Under the pieces are notes generated by a model. It ran no database searches and was not told the DNA's origin. It was given only the letters and a program-made list of their open reading frames with translations. This document shows positions 32,500 to 40,405 of a stretch of DNA of 40,672 nt, piece after piece. The position numbers were made by a program, and so were the translations under genes. The DNA is from a candidate division GN15 bacterium (GTDB lineage: Bacteria; Zixibacteria; MSB-5A5; GN15; FEB-12). The stretch covers positions 1-40,672 of the forward strand of contig WJMS01000103.1 of the NCBI GenBank assembly GCA_014727815.1. The letters run 5' to 3'. The first letter of the stretch is position 1; each line of letters starts with the position of its first letter.

Positions 32500-33272
32500 A
32501 CAGACTGCAAACATACGGCAACTGGTATTCGGTCTTGCTTCGCCTCTATCCGAGGTCGTTTCGCGATCGCTTCGCCGAGGGAATGAAGCAGACCTTCAAC
32601 GATCTTCTCCGCGAACGGGCAGCCGAAAAGCGAGGCCTCTTCGCACTGGCGCTCTGGATCTACTTCGATACGGCCACGGGAATAATACGGGAGAACACAG
32701 CCATTATGACCAGGAAGTACAAAAACCTCGTTCGCATCATGCTCGGGACCGCATTTGTTTTGCTGGTGCCGCTGGTAGCGATGCAATTCACCGATGACGT
32801 GGTCTGGGGGCCGGGCGACTTTATAGTCGCCGCCGTTCTCCTTATCGGCGCCGGTCTCGCATACGAGTTGGTTTCGAGAAAAGGAAGTGCCACTGCCTAC
32901 CGGGCAGCAGTTGGTGTCGCGGTGACCGCCGGCCTGGCGCTGATCTGGATGAACCTCGCGGTCGGACTGATCGGCGCCGAGAGTGATCCGGCCAACCTGA
33001 TGTATGTCGGGGTGCTCGCTGTTGGCGTCATTGGCGCTGCAGTGGCGCGTTTCCGGCCGAAGGGCATGTCGCGCGCCCTGTCCGCAACAGCGCTGACCCA
33101 TGCGCTCGCAGCAATCGCAGCTGTCGTGATTTACGCGTTGCGCCACGCCGAACTCGAAGCGGTGTTCGTAATCGTGAGCCTGAACGCGTTCTTCATTGCC
33201 TTGTGGATTGTCTCGGCATTTCTGTTTCGACATGCGGCGATCGACAATGCCCAGGCCGCGGCGAAAGCGTAA
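32496..33272 (+). CDS. PadR-linked integral membrane protein
   Basis: 258 residues. The N-terminus (YSVLLRLYPRSFRDRFAEGMKQTFNDLL) matches the cytoplasmic prefix seen in PadR-associated permease-like proteins; an amphipathic stretch follows to about 70. Six hydrophobic helices are then visible at about 77-97, 103-123, 130-153, 160-180, 192-212 and 220-240. No transporter signature or ABC domain is present. It overlaps padR by 4 bases (ATGA), so it is the likely target of that regulator. Its stop lies 20 bases from the convergent panC stop with no terminator between them. Confidence 0.75.
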   Translation: MNRLQTYGNWYSVLLRLYPRSFRDRFAEGMKQTFNDLLRERAAEKRGLFALALWIYFDTATGIIRENTAIMTRKYKNLVRIMLGTAFVLLVPLVAMQFTDDVVWGPGDFIVAAVLLIGAGLAYELVSRKGSATAYRAAVGVAVTAGLALIWMNLAVGLIGAESDPANLMYVGVLAVGVIGAAVARFRPKGMSRALSATALTHALAAIAAVVIYALRHAELEAVFVIVSLNAFFIALWIVSAFLFRHAAIDNAQAAAKA

Positions 33273-33292
33273 GGTCTGTACGGGAAGCGTGC

Positions 33293-34138
33293 TTACAGCA
33301 GGCGCATGTTGTCGATCAGCCGGACTTGGTGAACCGTGACGGCCAGCGAACAGACCGTCTCCTTGACAATCTCGCGGGCCGGCTTGAGCGTCTTGAGATC
33401 GGTGAACGCAATGTAGTCGATCTCGGCGCCGGGACAACTCGCCTTGATTGCCCGGATCATCTCGCGTTTGATTTTCGATACCTGCCGCTCCCCCGCCTTG
33501 ACCATCTCTTTCGCCGACTTCAGCGCCCGGTACAGACAGACCGCTTCGGCGCGTTGGCTGTCGCTGAAGTAGCGGTTGCGCGATGACATCGCCAGGCCAT
33601 CGGGCTCGCGTACGGTCGGCGCCACGATAAACCTGATTGGATAGCCGAGATCACCGGTCATCTGCCGGAGCACCGCCGCCTGCTGGTAGTCTTTCATGCC
33701 GAACACGACCACATCGGGACGGGTGATATTGAACAGCTTGGCGACCACCGTCGTGACTCCCTTGAAATGCCGCGGCCGCGAGGCGCCCTCGAGCGTCTGT
33801 GTCAACTTCTCAACCGTCACCCACGACTGAAACCCATGCGGGTAGACATCGCGCGGTTTCGGCAGGAAAGCGATATCTCCCCCGGCCGCTCGAATCTTCT
33901 TGAGGTCTCCCTTTTCATCACGAGGGTAGCGCGACAGGTCCTCGCGCGGGCCGAATTGAGCGGGATTGACGAAGATGGAGACGATGACGATGTCGGCTTC
34001 CTTTTTCGCCCGACCGATCAACGACAGGTGGCCCTCATGCAGGAAGCCCATGGTCGGAACAAGCGCGATCGACTTGCCCTCGGCGACAGCCTGCCGGGCG
34101 GTTCGCTGCATAGTCTTGATGGAGCGGATAGTCTTCAC
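33293..34138 (-). CDS. panC: Pantothenate synthetase
   Basis: ATP-dependent condensation of pantoate with beta-alanine. 281 residues with the HIGH-like motif in PTMGFLHEGHLSLI (His34, His37), FVNPAQFGPREDLSRYPR, VVFGMKDYQQAAVLRQM, REPDGLAMSSRNRY (SSRNRYL-type loop) and DYIAFTDLKTL, all standard. It overlaps the upstream membrane protein gene by 4 bases. panB is not in the window. Confidence 0.97.
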   Translation of the reverse strand: MKTIRSIKTMQRTARQAVAEGKSIALVPTMGFLHEGHLSLIGRAKKEADIVIVSIFVNPAQFGPREDLSRYPRDEKGDLKKIRAAGGDIAFLPKPRDVYPHGFQSWVTVEKLTQTLEGASRPRHFKGVTTVVAKLFNITRPDVVVFGMKDYQQAAVLRQMTGDLGYPIRFIVAPTVREPDGLAMSSRNRYFSDSQRAEAVCLYRALKSAKEMVKAGERQVSKIKREMIRAIKASCPGAEIDYIAFTDLKTLKPAREIVKETVCSLAVTVHQVRLIDNMRLL

Positions 34139-35280
34139 GGTTGCTGCGAATCCTTCTCCCCCGTCAGCGGTTCGACAATCGGCTCGCCCGGCAGATGTTC
34201 CGTCTCGCCGATCGGCTCCTCCTGGTCGATCCGGTAACCATCCTTCTTGTAGCGAATCACCACGTATGCGTACGCCTGGCCGGTACCGATCACCGCCATG
34301 AAATAGCCGAGAATGCTCGCGAAGATCACGAACAGCATGAAAGCCATGACATACGACGCCGCACTGTCGCCGGAGCGCACAAAGCGCAACAAGTCAAGGC
34401 CCCAATCGATGCCGGGGAAGATGTTGAATGTCTCCTTCACGACATCCGAGCGCATCGGCAGGTGCGACAGCGATGACTCGACCAGCTTCGCCAGCTTGCC
34501 GCCATCGGTAAGACCAATCGCCCAGTTGGTAAACTGCACGGCGCGGACCGCAAAGTAGGCATAGAGGAAACTGGCCAGCTTGCCGGCGACTATCGCATAG
34601 ATGGTATAGACACCCCAGCGAAGCGGCTGGCGGATGATCGAGGAGAAGGTCTCGAGAATGACGCCGAAGATTTCGCCGCGACGTTCGGCCGCTGCGGCGG
34701 CCGGGGCCAGGATGATCGATATCTGAAAGACCGCTACGATAAAGACCGTGAACAGTGCGATGAAGTAGGCCGGGAAGACATAGAAGAAACTGTACAGCCA
34801 TTCGCCGACCACCGGTATGCGGCCCAACAAGCCGGCTATCGCAAAGAGCGCGACAATAAGTGTCACAAAGGCGACAAGAGCGAGTTCGCAGAGCAACAAT
34901 TGCTTCGCGCGTGAACGAATGAACCTCAGCGATTCTGCAACCGAAAAGAAGCGGTTACCGCGTATCTGTTCCATGGTGAAAACAGCCACACCGAGCAACC
35001 CCAGCATCACCGCATAGATTGCCGCCAGCACGCCGATCCCGAACACAACGTGGCCGACCGCGCCGCTGAGAGCCGGCGAGGGTCCCGGGAATATGCCGTA
35101 AACACTATATACGACAGAGAGTTTGGCCCCGTCGACGAGATGCGCGAGATAGAAGCCGAGATCGTAGACGACCAGCGCGAGAATCAGGAAGGTCGTCATC
35201 ACGAAGATCGCTTTGGCCGAAAACGCCCGGGCCGGCGCCAGCAAGACGTCGCGAATGTCATAGTACAGGTGCGGCTTCAT
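34135..35280 (-). CDS. Polytopic membrane protein of unknown function
   Basis: 381 residues, family not recognised with certainty. An amphipathic N-terminus (PHLYYDIRDVLLAPARAFS) is followed by about six to eight hydrophobic segments near 25-46, 72-100, 132-155, 165-195, 225-245 and 310-345. The cytoplasmic loop RGNRFFSVAESLRFIRSRAKQLLLCE resembles membrane proteins often annotated as hypothetical in FCB genomes. The C-terminal 40 residues are acidic (EEPIGETEHLPGEPIVEPL). AGGAAG is 8 bases before the ATG. It overlaps panC by 4 bases; a role in pantothenate transport is conceivable but unsupported. Confidence 0.65.
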   Translation of the reverse strand: MKPHLYYDIRDVLLAPARAFSAKAIFVMTTFLILALVVYDLGFYLAHLVDGAKLSVVYSVYGIFPGPSPALSGAVGHVVFGIGVLAAIYAVMLGLLGVAVFTMEQIRGNRFFSVAESLRFIRSRAKQLLLCELALVAFVTLIVALFAIAGLLGRIPVVGEWLYSFFYVFPAYFIALFTVFIVAVFQISIILAPAAAAAERRGEIFGVILETFSSIIRQPLRWGVYTIYAIVAGKLASFLYAYFAVRAVQFTNWAIGLTDGGKLAKLVESSLSHLPMRSDVVKETFNIFPGIDWGLDLLRFVRSGDSAASYVMAFMLFVIFASILGYFMAVIGTGQAYAYVVIRYKKDGYRIDQEEPIGETEHLPGEPIVEPLTGEKDSQQP

Positions 35281-35402
35281 TGGCTCAATCTTCCTTTGAC
35301 GCCCCGGTCAAGTCAAGGAAAAAGGCCGGGTTGGGTGCTAAACCAAGTTAGCGTGGAGTCGATAACCATATTGGACAAGTTTTGTATTGATCGGAGTCGC
35401 AT

Positions 35403-35990
35403 ATGGAAGATCGATTCACGCAACACCCTTCGTCCGGCAACCCGACTCGCACCCTGTCTGTGCGCATCATCATCGGCAATACCGTCACCCTCACCGCCGC
35501 TCTGGCGGTTTTTTTGTGGCTGGCCAACGGCGCTGTTGCGGCCGGTGCGATAAGCGCGAGGGAGTCGGTGTGGCTGCCACTGATGGCGGCCGTGGCGGTG
35601 GCCCTGTTCGGAAGTCTGATGACCGCCCAGATGGCGCGCCTCGGTCTTACGTCGTCGACCGAGGATGAGTCACCTCGCGAATATGACACAGCAGAGTCCG
35701 AGCTACCAGCGCGAACCCGGTTGACCATGATGGCATCGTCGACCGGCAGCACCGGCGCCGATCTGCAGGTCGTTCGGCGTTCGGCTGATCGTCTAACCGA
35801 TATCGAGGATGAGTTGATCCGGCGGATATCGGAACACTACGGCACCGACCGTCGCATGCGGGCGCTGCTGATCGAACTGCAGATCTGCAGCTCGCGAATG
35901 AAAGCGCAGCTCAATGAATGCTGCATGCACGCCGACCGGCAGCGCCAGAGTGCCGGCATACGGTGGCAGCCCGAGCCGGTGGCTCACTAA
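35403..35990 (+). CDS. Small membrane protein of unknown function
   Basis: 195 residues. Two predicted membrane helices (about 25-44 and 56-78) are followed by a soluble helical tail (ADRLTDIEDELIRRISEHYG, ALLIELQICSSRMKAQLNEC) with three Cys. The family is not recognised. The ATG has GGAG 6 bases upstream. It is transcribed alone from the plus strand; its TAA (35988-35990) overlaps the stop of the convergent TGS GTPase gene. I saw no clean promoter in 35281-35402. Confidence 0.6.
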   Translation: MEDRFTQHPSSGNPTRTLSVRIIIGNTVTLTAALAVFLWLANGAVAAGAISARESVWLPLMAAVAVALFGSLMTAQMARLGLTSSTEDESPREYDTAESELPARTRLTMMASSTGSTGADLQVVRRSADRLTDIEDELIRRISEHYGTDRRMRALLIELQICSSRMKAQLNECCMHADRQRQSAGIRWQPEPVAH

Positions 35991-36985
35991 ATGTGAAATT
36001 CGACAACATCACCGTCGGCCAGCACATGGTCGCGGTTGACGCGTTGTCCGTCGAATTTCCCCTCGCCCCAGATCTTGGCGAATTTGAGCTTCTCGGCAAA
36101 GTCCTTGTGAATAGACAACGCCGCTTCTTCCACCGTTCCCCCGATCGGCAGCACCACCGGATCGACTTTCTCGACCGGCTTCCCAACTTGCTTGGTATAG
36201 ACACGGATTATCTGTAGCGCGTCGAATACGGCTCGCTTGAGCGCGACCAGGCTGTCATCATCGAGAATCGATGTCGTCGTCATGGGGAATTCGGGAAAGA
36301 GCTCTTCTATGGCTTTGCGCCGCGCCCCGGTCTCGTCATCGTACATTTTGTGCCCGCAGATGAGCGTCCGCTTGTGCACGAAGCGGACATCCTCGACTTC
36401 CTCCGGCACCGTGTGCGTCAGGATGATCTTCTTCTCTTGGAGCGCCGTGACAATAAACTCGTTTTTCTCACGCACGTTGTCATCATCCAGATCCGCCACC
36501 AGCAGCACCAGATCAGCGTTGCGGATCAGGTTGGTCAGATAGCTCTCGAACAGATCGGGCGAGATCGGCGGGGTATCGATCAGCTGGATCTGGATCGTTT
36601 CGAAATCCATCATCCCGGCCATCGGCTCCCGGGTCGTGTAGGGATAGTCAGCGACATCGACCTTGGCATTGGTCAGCGCATCGACCAGCGATGACTTCCC
36701 GGCGTTGGGCGCGCCTATCAACACCACCTGCCCGGCGCCCTCCGGCTCGATATAGTCATGGGTGGGCGCCTGGCGGGCCGGCCCGCCCGCTTTGCCGCCG
36801 CCCTCGATCTGCTTCTTGATCTTCGCGATCTTCGTTTTCATATCCGCCTGGAGCTTGTCGGTACCCTTGTGTTTGGGCATGATCCGAAGCAGCTCCTCGG
36901 CGAGACGAAGTTTCTCCCGTGGGTCGCGGCAGGAGGAAAACTCCCGCTCCAGCTCGTAATATTGTGGCGGTAGATTTGCCGGCAT
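35987..36985 (-). CDS. DRG/Obg-like GTPase with C-terminal TGS domain
   Basis: 332 residues: an N-terminal helical/coiled region (about 1-65), a TRAFAC G domain with G1 GAPNAGKS (91-98), G2-like YPYTTREPMAGMM (the Obg-HflX pattern) and G3 DTPP (137-140), and a TGS domain at about 270-332 (VVLPIGGTVEEAALSIHKDF ending VLADGDVVEFHI). The order and sequence are closer to eukaryotic/archaeal DRG proteins than to bacterial Obg. The G4 NKxD motif is altered: the equivalent region reads CGHKMYDD, with His for Asn. It likely acts on ribosomes or RNA through TGS. Promoter and leaderless start are predicted upstream. Confidence 0.85.
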   Translation of the reverse strand: MPANLPPQYYELEREFSSCRDPREKLRLAEELLRIMPKHKGTDKLQADMKTKIAKIKKQIEGGGKAGGPARQAPTHDYIEPEGAGQVVLIGAPNAGKSSLVDALTNAKVDVADYPYTTREPMAGMMDFETIQIQLIDTPPISPDLFESYLTNLIRNADLVLLVADLDDDNVREKNEFIVTALQEKKIILTHTVPEEVEDVRFVHKRTLICGHKMYDDETGARRKAIEELFPEFPMTTTSILDDDSLVALKRAVFDALQIIRVYTKQVGKPVEKVDPVVLPIGGTVEEAALSIHKDFAEKLKFAKIWGEGKFDGQRVNRDHVLADGDVVEFHI

Positions 36986-36991
36986 ACCCTA

Positions 36992-37020
36992 ATTAATGCA
37001 CACCGGGCCCGATCAGGCAA
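36992..37020 (-). promoter_or_regulatory. Candidate leaderless promoter of the TGS GTPase gene
   Basis: Minus-strand -35 TTGCCT (37020-37015), 17-base spacer, -10 ATTAAT (36997-36992), six bases (TAGGGT), then the ATG at 36985. Weaker hexamers than purM or padR, but the identical spacing predicts +1 at the start codon. Confidence 0.45.
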
Positions 37021-37029
37021 GTCTCTCTG

Positions 37030-38187
37030 TTATCGCGCGGCGCTAATCACGATCTCCCGAATCGCCTCGCAAACCCGATCAACCTGAGTCAGTTTCAGGC
37101 TCGGATAGAGCGGCAGGGTCACCACCCGCCGGCCGGCATAGGCGGTGTTGGGGAAAATCTGTTCCTGGAGCCCGAACTGCTGGAAGAGACTGAGGTCGAA
37201 CAGCGGAATATAGTGCACCCCGCACTCGACCCCGCGGCCTCTCATCTCCTCGATAAACCGGTCGCGGTCGATCGTGAGAGCATCGGTGTTCACCCGAATG
37301 ATGAACAGGTGCCAGGCGTGGCTGACGTAGCGTGGCGGTGAAGGCAGCCCGATGTACTCCTCCAGGTCGGCGAGATTGTGCCGGTACCGCTCGGCCAGTT
37401 TTGCGCGCTTCTCCTGCTGTTTGTCGAAGAGGTTCAGCTGACCGAGACCGACCGCCGCGTGAATGTCCGACATGTTCGCCTTGCGGCCCGGTGCAATGAC
37501 ATCGTACTGCCAGCTCGCCTGCTGGTGCCGGGTGTGTGCATCACGTGTGAGACCGTGGGTACGAAGCAGCTTCACCCGTTCGACCAGCGCCTTGTGCGGT
37601 GACACGACCATACCGCCCTCACCGCACGTCAGATTTTTGGTGGCGTGAAATGAAAAGACAGCGGCGTCGGCCACCTTTGCGACCGACTTGCGGCGATACT
37701 TCGCCCCGAAAGAGTGAGCGGCATCGCTGATAATCGGCAGCGTGAAATGCTCGGCCACTTTCTTCAGGCGATCATACTCGGCCGGCTGACCGGCTATGTC
37801 TACCGGGATTATCCCCCGCGTCCGGGGTGTCACCTTCCGGGCGACCTCCTCCGGGTCAATGGTAAGCGAGATCGGGTCTATGTCGGCAAAGACCGGGTTG
37901 GCGCCTGCGTGCATAATCGCCTCGGCGGTGGCCACAAACGAAAAGGGCGTGGTGATGATCTCGGCGGTGCTGTCGAGCCCCAGCGCCTGAAGGGTAAGCA
38001 GCAAACCGTTGGTGCAGGAGTTAACCGCGGCACTGTAGCGCACCGCGCAGCGTCTGGCGATCTCCTGTTCGAGCTGCTTCACTCTCGGCCCGGATGACAG
38101 CCAGGTCGACTTGAGCGTATCGCGCACCTCGGCCATCGTCTCGCGAGCGATAGTCAGGTCGTAGAGGCGGATCGGTTGGTCAGCCAT
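37030..38187 (-). CDS. DegT/DnrJ/EryC1/StrS-family sugar aminotransferase
   Basis: PLP-dependent fold-type I enzyme of 385 residues that aminates nucleotide keto-sugars. STWLSSGPRVKQLEQEI, CTNGLLLTLQALG, TTPFSFVATAEAIMHAGA, ISDAAHSFGA and the Schiff-base Lys184 in FHATKNLTCGEGG are visible; the C-terminus has GVHYIPLFDLSLF. The ArnB/PseC-like subgroup is closest by eye, suggesting a 4-amino sugar. It overlaps the upstream GT4 gene by 8 bases and ends 44 bases before the TGS GTPase start. The exact sugar cannot be told. Confidence 0.88.
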   Translation of the reverse strand: MADQPIRLYDLTIARETMAEVRDTLKSTWLSSGPRVKQLEQEIARRCAVRYSAAVNSCTNGLLLTLQALGLDSTAEIITTPFSFVATAEAIMHAGANPVFADIDPISLTIDPEEVARKVTPRTRGIIPVDIAGQPAEYDRLKKVAEHFTLPIISDAAHSFGAKYRRKSVAKVADAAVFSFHATKNLTCGEGGMVVSPHKALVERVKLLRTHGLTRDAHTRHQQASWQYDVIAPGRKANMSDIHAAVGLGQLNLFDKQQEKRAKLAERYRHNLADLEEYIGLPSPPRYVSHAWHLFIIRVNTDALTIDRDRFIEEMRGRGVECGVHYIPLFDLSLFQQFGLQEQIFPNTAYAGRRVVTLPLYPSLKLTQVDRVCEAIREIVISAAR

Positions 38188-39235
38188 ACAATACCTTTTC
38201 GTAGACTGAGATCATTTTGTCAAGCGATACGTCGAGACCGTACTCCTCTTCCACCAGCCGGCGGCCGTTGGCGCCAAGCTTCGCAATCCGTTCTCGATCC
38301 CGTGCGAGCGACACCAGTGTTTGCGCAAGAGCCTCGACATTCTCCGGTTCGATCAGCAGGCCGCTGTAGCCGTCGCGCACCGATTCCACCAACCCGCCCA
38401 GTCGCGAGGCCACCACCGGCCGTCCGCACGCCCCCGCTTCAAGGGCGGCGACACCAAAACTCTCCTCGCGGGAAGGGATGACAACAACGTGGTGGTCACT
38501 GACGAAGTCGGCGATTCGGTCGGTCGGCAGTTGACCGTGAAAACTGACGATATGTTCGATGCGCAGCTCTTTGACCAGTGCCTTTAGTCGATCAGTCTCC
38601 GGCCCGTCGCCGGGCAGGGACAGATGCACCGCCGGCAGGTCGCGCGCCACCAGAGCGGCGGCTTTGATCAGCAGGTCAAGTCCGTAGACCTGTTTGTGAC
38701 GTTTGAGCGCGCACATGCGAAACTCCCCGGTAGCCGGCAGCGGCCGCGTCGTCTCCGGAATATCTACCCCAAACGGCACGATTGCCGTCGCACCCGCCAC
38801 TTCGGGAGTCAGGGCGGCCAACCGCTCGCGGAGGTACGCGCTGGTCGCCGTCACCTTGTCCGCCTTACGCAGGACTTGTTTGATCAGGAAGCGTTTGAGC
38901 GGGTTACTCGGAAAGGCCGTGACGTCCGAGCCCCAGACCGACACGACAGTTGGCGCCGGTTTCGGGCCGAGTGTCCACAGCCCAAACGATGAGGCGTAGT
39001 GACAGTGGATGAGTTCCGGATTGAAAGCACGCGTCAGCCGCCGGGCGGCTGCGCGGCGCAGCAGGTATGAACGGGGGCCGCGATGCGGCCAGGTGATGGT
39101 GTCAACCGATCGTATCGGTTCGCCTCCCAGACCGATGACTCGAACCGTGAAGCCGCGCTCGCTCAGGCCGATGGCCCATCGCTGCAGATGCGATGAGTGC
39201 GGCCAGCCGTATAAGACGATTCGACAGGGCTTCAC
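38180..39235 (-). CDS. GT4-family glycosyltransferase
   Basis: 351 residues, GT-B fold. Domain 1 contains LIHCHYASSFGLWTLG and VSVWGSDVTAFP, close in pattern to the GT4 gene at 7625. Domain 2 holds the conserved E-x7-E donor site: PSREESFGVAALEAGACGRPVVAS with GGLVESVRDGYSGLLI. It overlaps the aminotransferase gene by 8 bases and follows the second aminotransferase after 43 bases. Probably transfers the sugar made by the neighbouring enzymes. Confidence 0.9.
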   Translation of the reverse strand: MKPCRIVLYGWPHSSHLQRWAIGLSERGFTVRVIGLGGEPIRSVDTITWPHRGPRSYLLRRAAARRLTRAFNPELIHCHYASSFGLWTLGPKPAPTVVSVWGSDVTAFPSNPLKRFLIKQVLRKADKVTATSAYLRERLAALTPEVAGATAIVPFGVDIPETTRPLPATGEFRMCALKRHKQVYGLDLLIKAAALVARDLPAVHLSLPGDGPETDRLKALVKELRIEHIVSFHGQLPTDRIADFVSDHHVVVIPSREESFGVAALEAGACGRPVVASRLGGLVESVRDGYSGLLIEPENVEALAQTLVSLARDRERIAKLGANGRRLVEEEYGLDVSLDKMISVYEKVLYG

Positions 39236-39278
39236 GCGCCGGACACCTCCATAACGGATCGGCCGATCGACTACATGA

Positions 39279-40388
39279 TCAACCGCGCGCGAGGCGGCTG
39301 ATCGTTTCGATAACCTCCTGCTGCTCCTCGTCGGTCAGCTCGGGATAGACTGCAATCGAAAAGACCTCCTCGGCTGCCCTGGCCGCCACCGGCAACTGGT
39401 TCGGCTTGTAGCCGAGCGAGGCGAAGCAGGGCTGCTTGTGGAAGGGAATCGGATAGTACACACAGTAGCCGATTTCCGCTTCCTGCAGTCCTGCGAGGAT
39501 CGCGTCCCGCTTGGGTGAAGCCAGGGTGTACTGGTTGTAGATGTGGAACGTCGTGTAGTCCTTCACCACCGGCGTGACGATACTCGGTACGTCGGCAAAC
39601 GCCTCATCATACCGGGCGGCGTGCTCGATCCGCTGTTCCGACCACGTCCGCAAGTGCGGCAGCTTGATCAACAAGAGCGCCGCCTGCATCGTATCGAGAC
39701 GTGAGTTGTACCCGATCATGCTGTGTTCGTATTTGCCGGACTGGCCGTGCACGCGAAGCATGCGCAGTCTTTCGGCGTTTTCATCTTTGTCGGTCACGAT
39801 AATTCCCGCATCGCCCGCCGCACCGAGGTTCTTTGTCGGATAGAACGAGAAGCAGCCATAATCACCCATCGAGCCGGCCGCGCGGCCGTTGTATTCGGCG
39901 CCGATCGCCTGGGCGGCATCCTCCACCACCGGCAGGTTGTGCTTCTGCGCGATCGCCATGATTCGGTCCATGTCGGCGCACTGGCCGAACAGATGCACCG
40001 GCATGATCGCTTTGGTCCTGTCGGTGATCGCCTTCTCGATCAGGTCGGGATCGATATTGTACGTATCCGGCTCGATGTCGACGAAGACCGGGGTCGCGCC
40101 GAGACGGCTGACCACACCCGCCGTGGAGAAAAACGAAAAGTCGGGGACAATCACCTCGTCACCGCCACGCACGCCGCAGGCATCGAGCGCGAGCAGGAGC
40201 GCATCGGTCCCCGACGCGACCGCCACCCCGTGCTTGACACCACACAGGGCGGCAATCTCCTGTTCCAGCCGCTTGACCTCGGGACCTAAGATGAACCGGC
40301 CGTGTTCGATGACCAGGCTGATCGCCTTCTCCATATCGCGTCGCAGGTAGTCATGCTGCCTGCCGAAATCTATCAGTGGTACTGCCAT
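39279..40388 (-). CDS. WbpE/PorR-like nucleotide-sugar 3-aminotransferase
   Basis: 369 residues of the DegT/DnrJ/EryC1/StrS family. From memory it resembles Pseudomonas WbpE along its length: HGRFILGPEVKRLEQEI, SGTDALLLAL, TYNIDPDLIEKAIT, RTKAIMPVHLFGQCADMD, VEDAAQAIGAEY, Lys186 in FYPTKNLGAAGDAG, YNSRLDTMQAALLLIKLP, and VYYPIPFHKQPC. WbpE aminates UDP-3-keto-GlcNAcA; the P. gingivalis homologue PorR is needed for the anionic LPS that anchors type IX cargo. The partial acyltransferase just upstream fits WbpD. A dTDP-sugar enzyme (FdtB-like) remains possible. Confidence 0.85.
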   Translation of the reverse strand: MAVPLIDFGRQHDYLRRDMEKAISLVIEHGRFILGPEVKRLEQEIAALCGVKHGVAVASGTDALLLALDACGVRGGDEVIVPDFSFFSTAGVVSRLGATPVFVDIEPDTYNIDPDLIEKAITDRTKAIMPVHLFGQCADMDRIMAIAQKHNLPVVEDAAQAIGAEYNGRAAGSMGDYGCFSFYPTKNLGAAGDAGIIVTDKDENAERLRMLRVHGQSGKYEHSMIGYNSRLDTMQAALLLIKLPHLRTWSEQRIEHAARYDEAFADVPSIVTPVVKDYTTFHIYNQYTLASPKRDAILAGLQEAEIGYCVYYPIPFHKQPCFASLGYKPNQLPVAARAAEEVFSIAVYPELTDEEQQEVIETISRLARG

Positions 40389-40405
40389 CGCAGCTCCTTG
40401 TCGTG

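Noticed and set aside
32379-33437. Minus-strand frame of 352 codons opposite the padR operon
   Set aside because: The plus-strand genes have a near-consensus promoter, operator and coherent domains; the antisense product is Cys/His/Arg-rich and domain-free.
35288-35316. Leaderless promoter for the membrane-protein gene at 35280
   Set aside because: -35 TTGACT and 17-base spacing fit, but the -10 GAAGAT is poor and overlaps an AGGAAG Shine-Dalgarno; kept only as a weak case in the leaderless finding.
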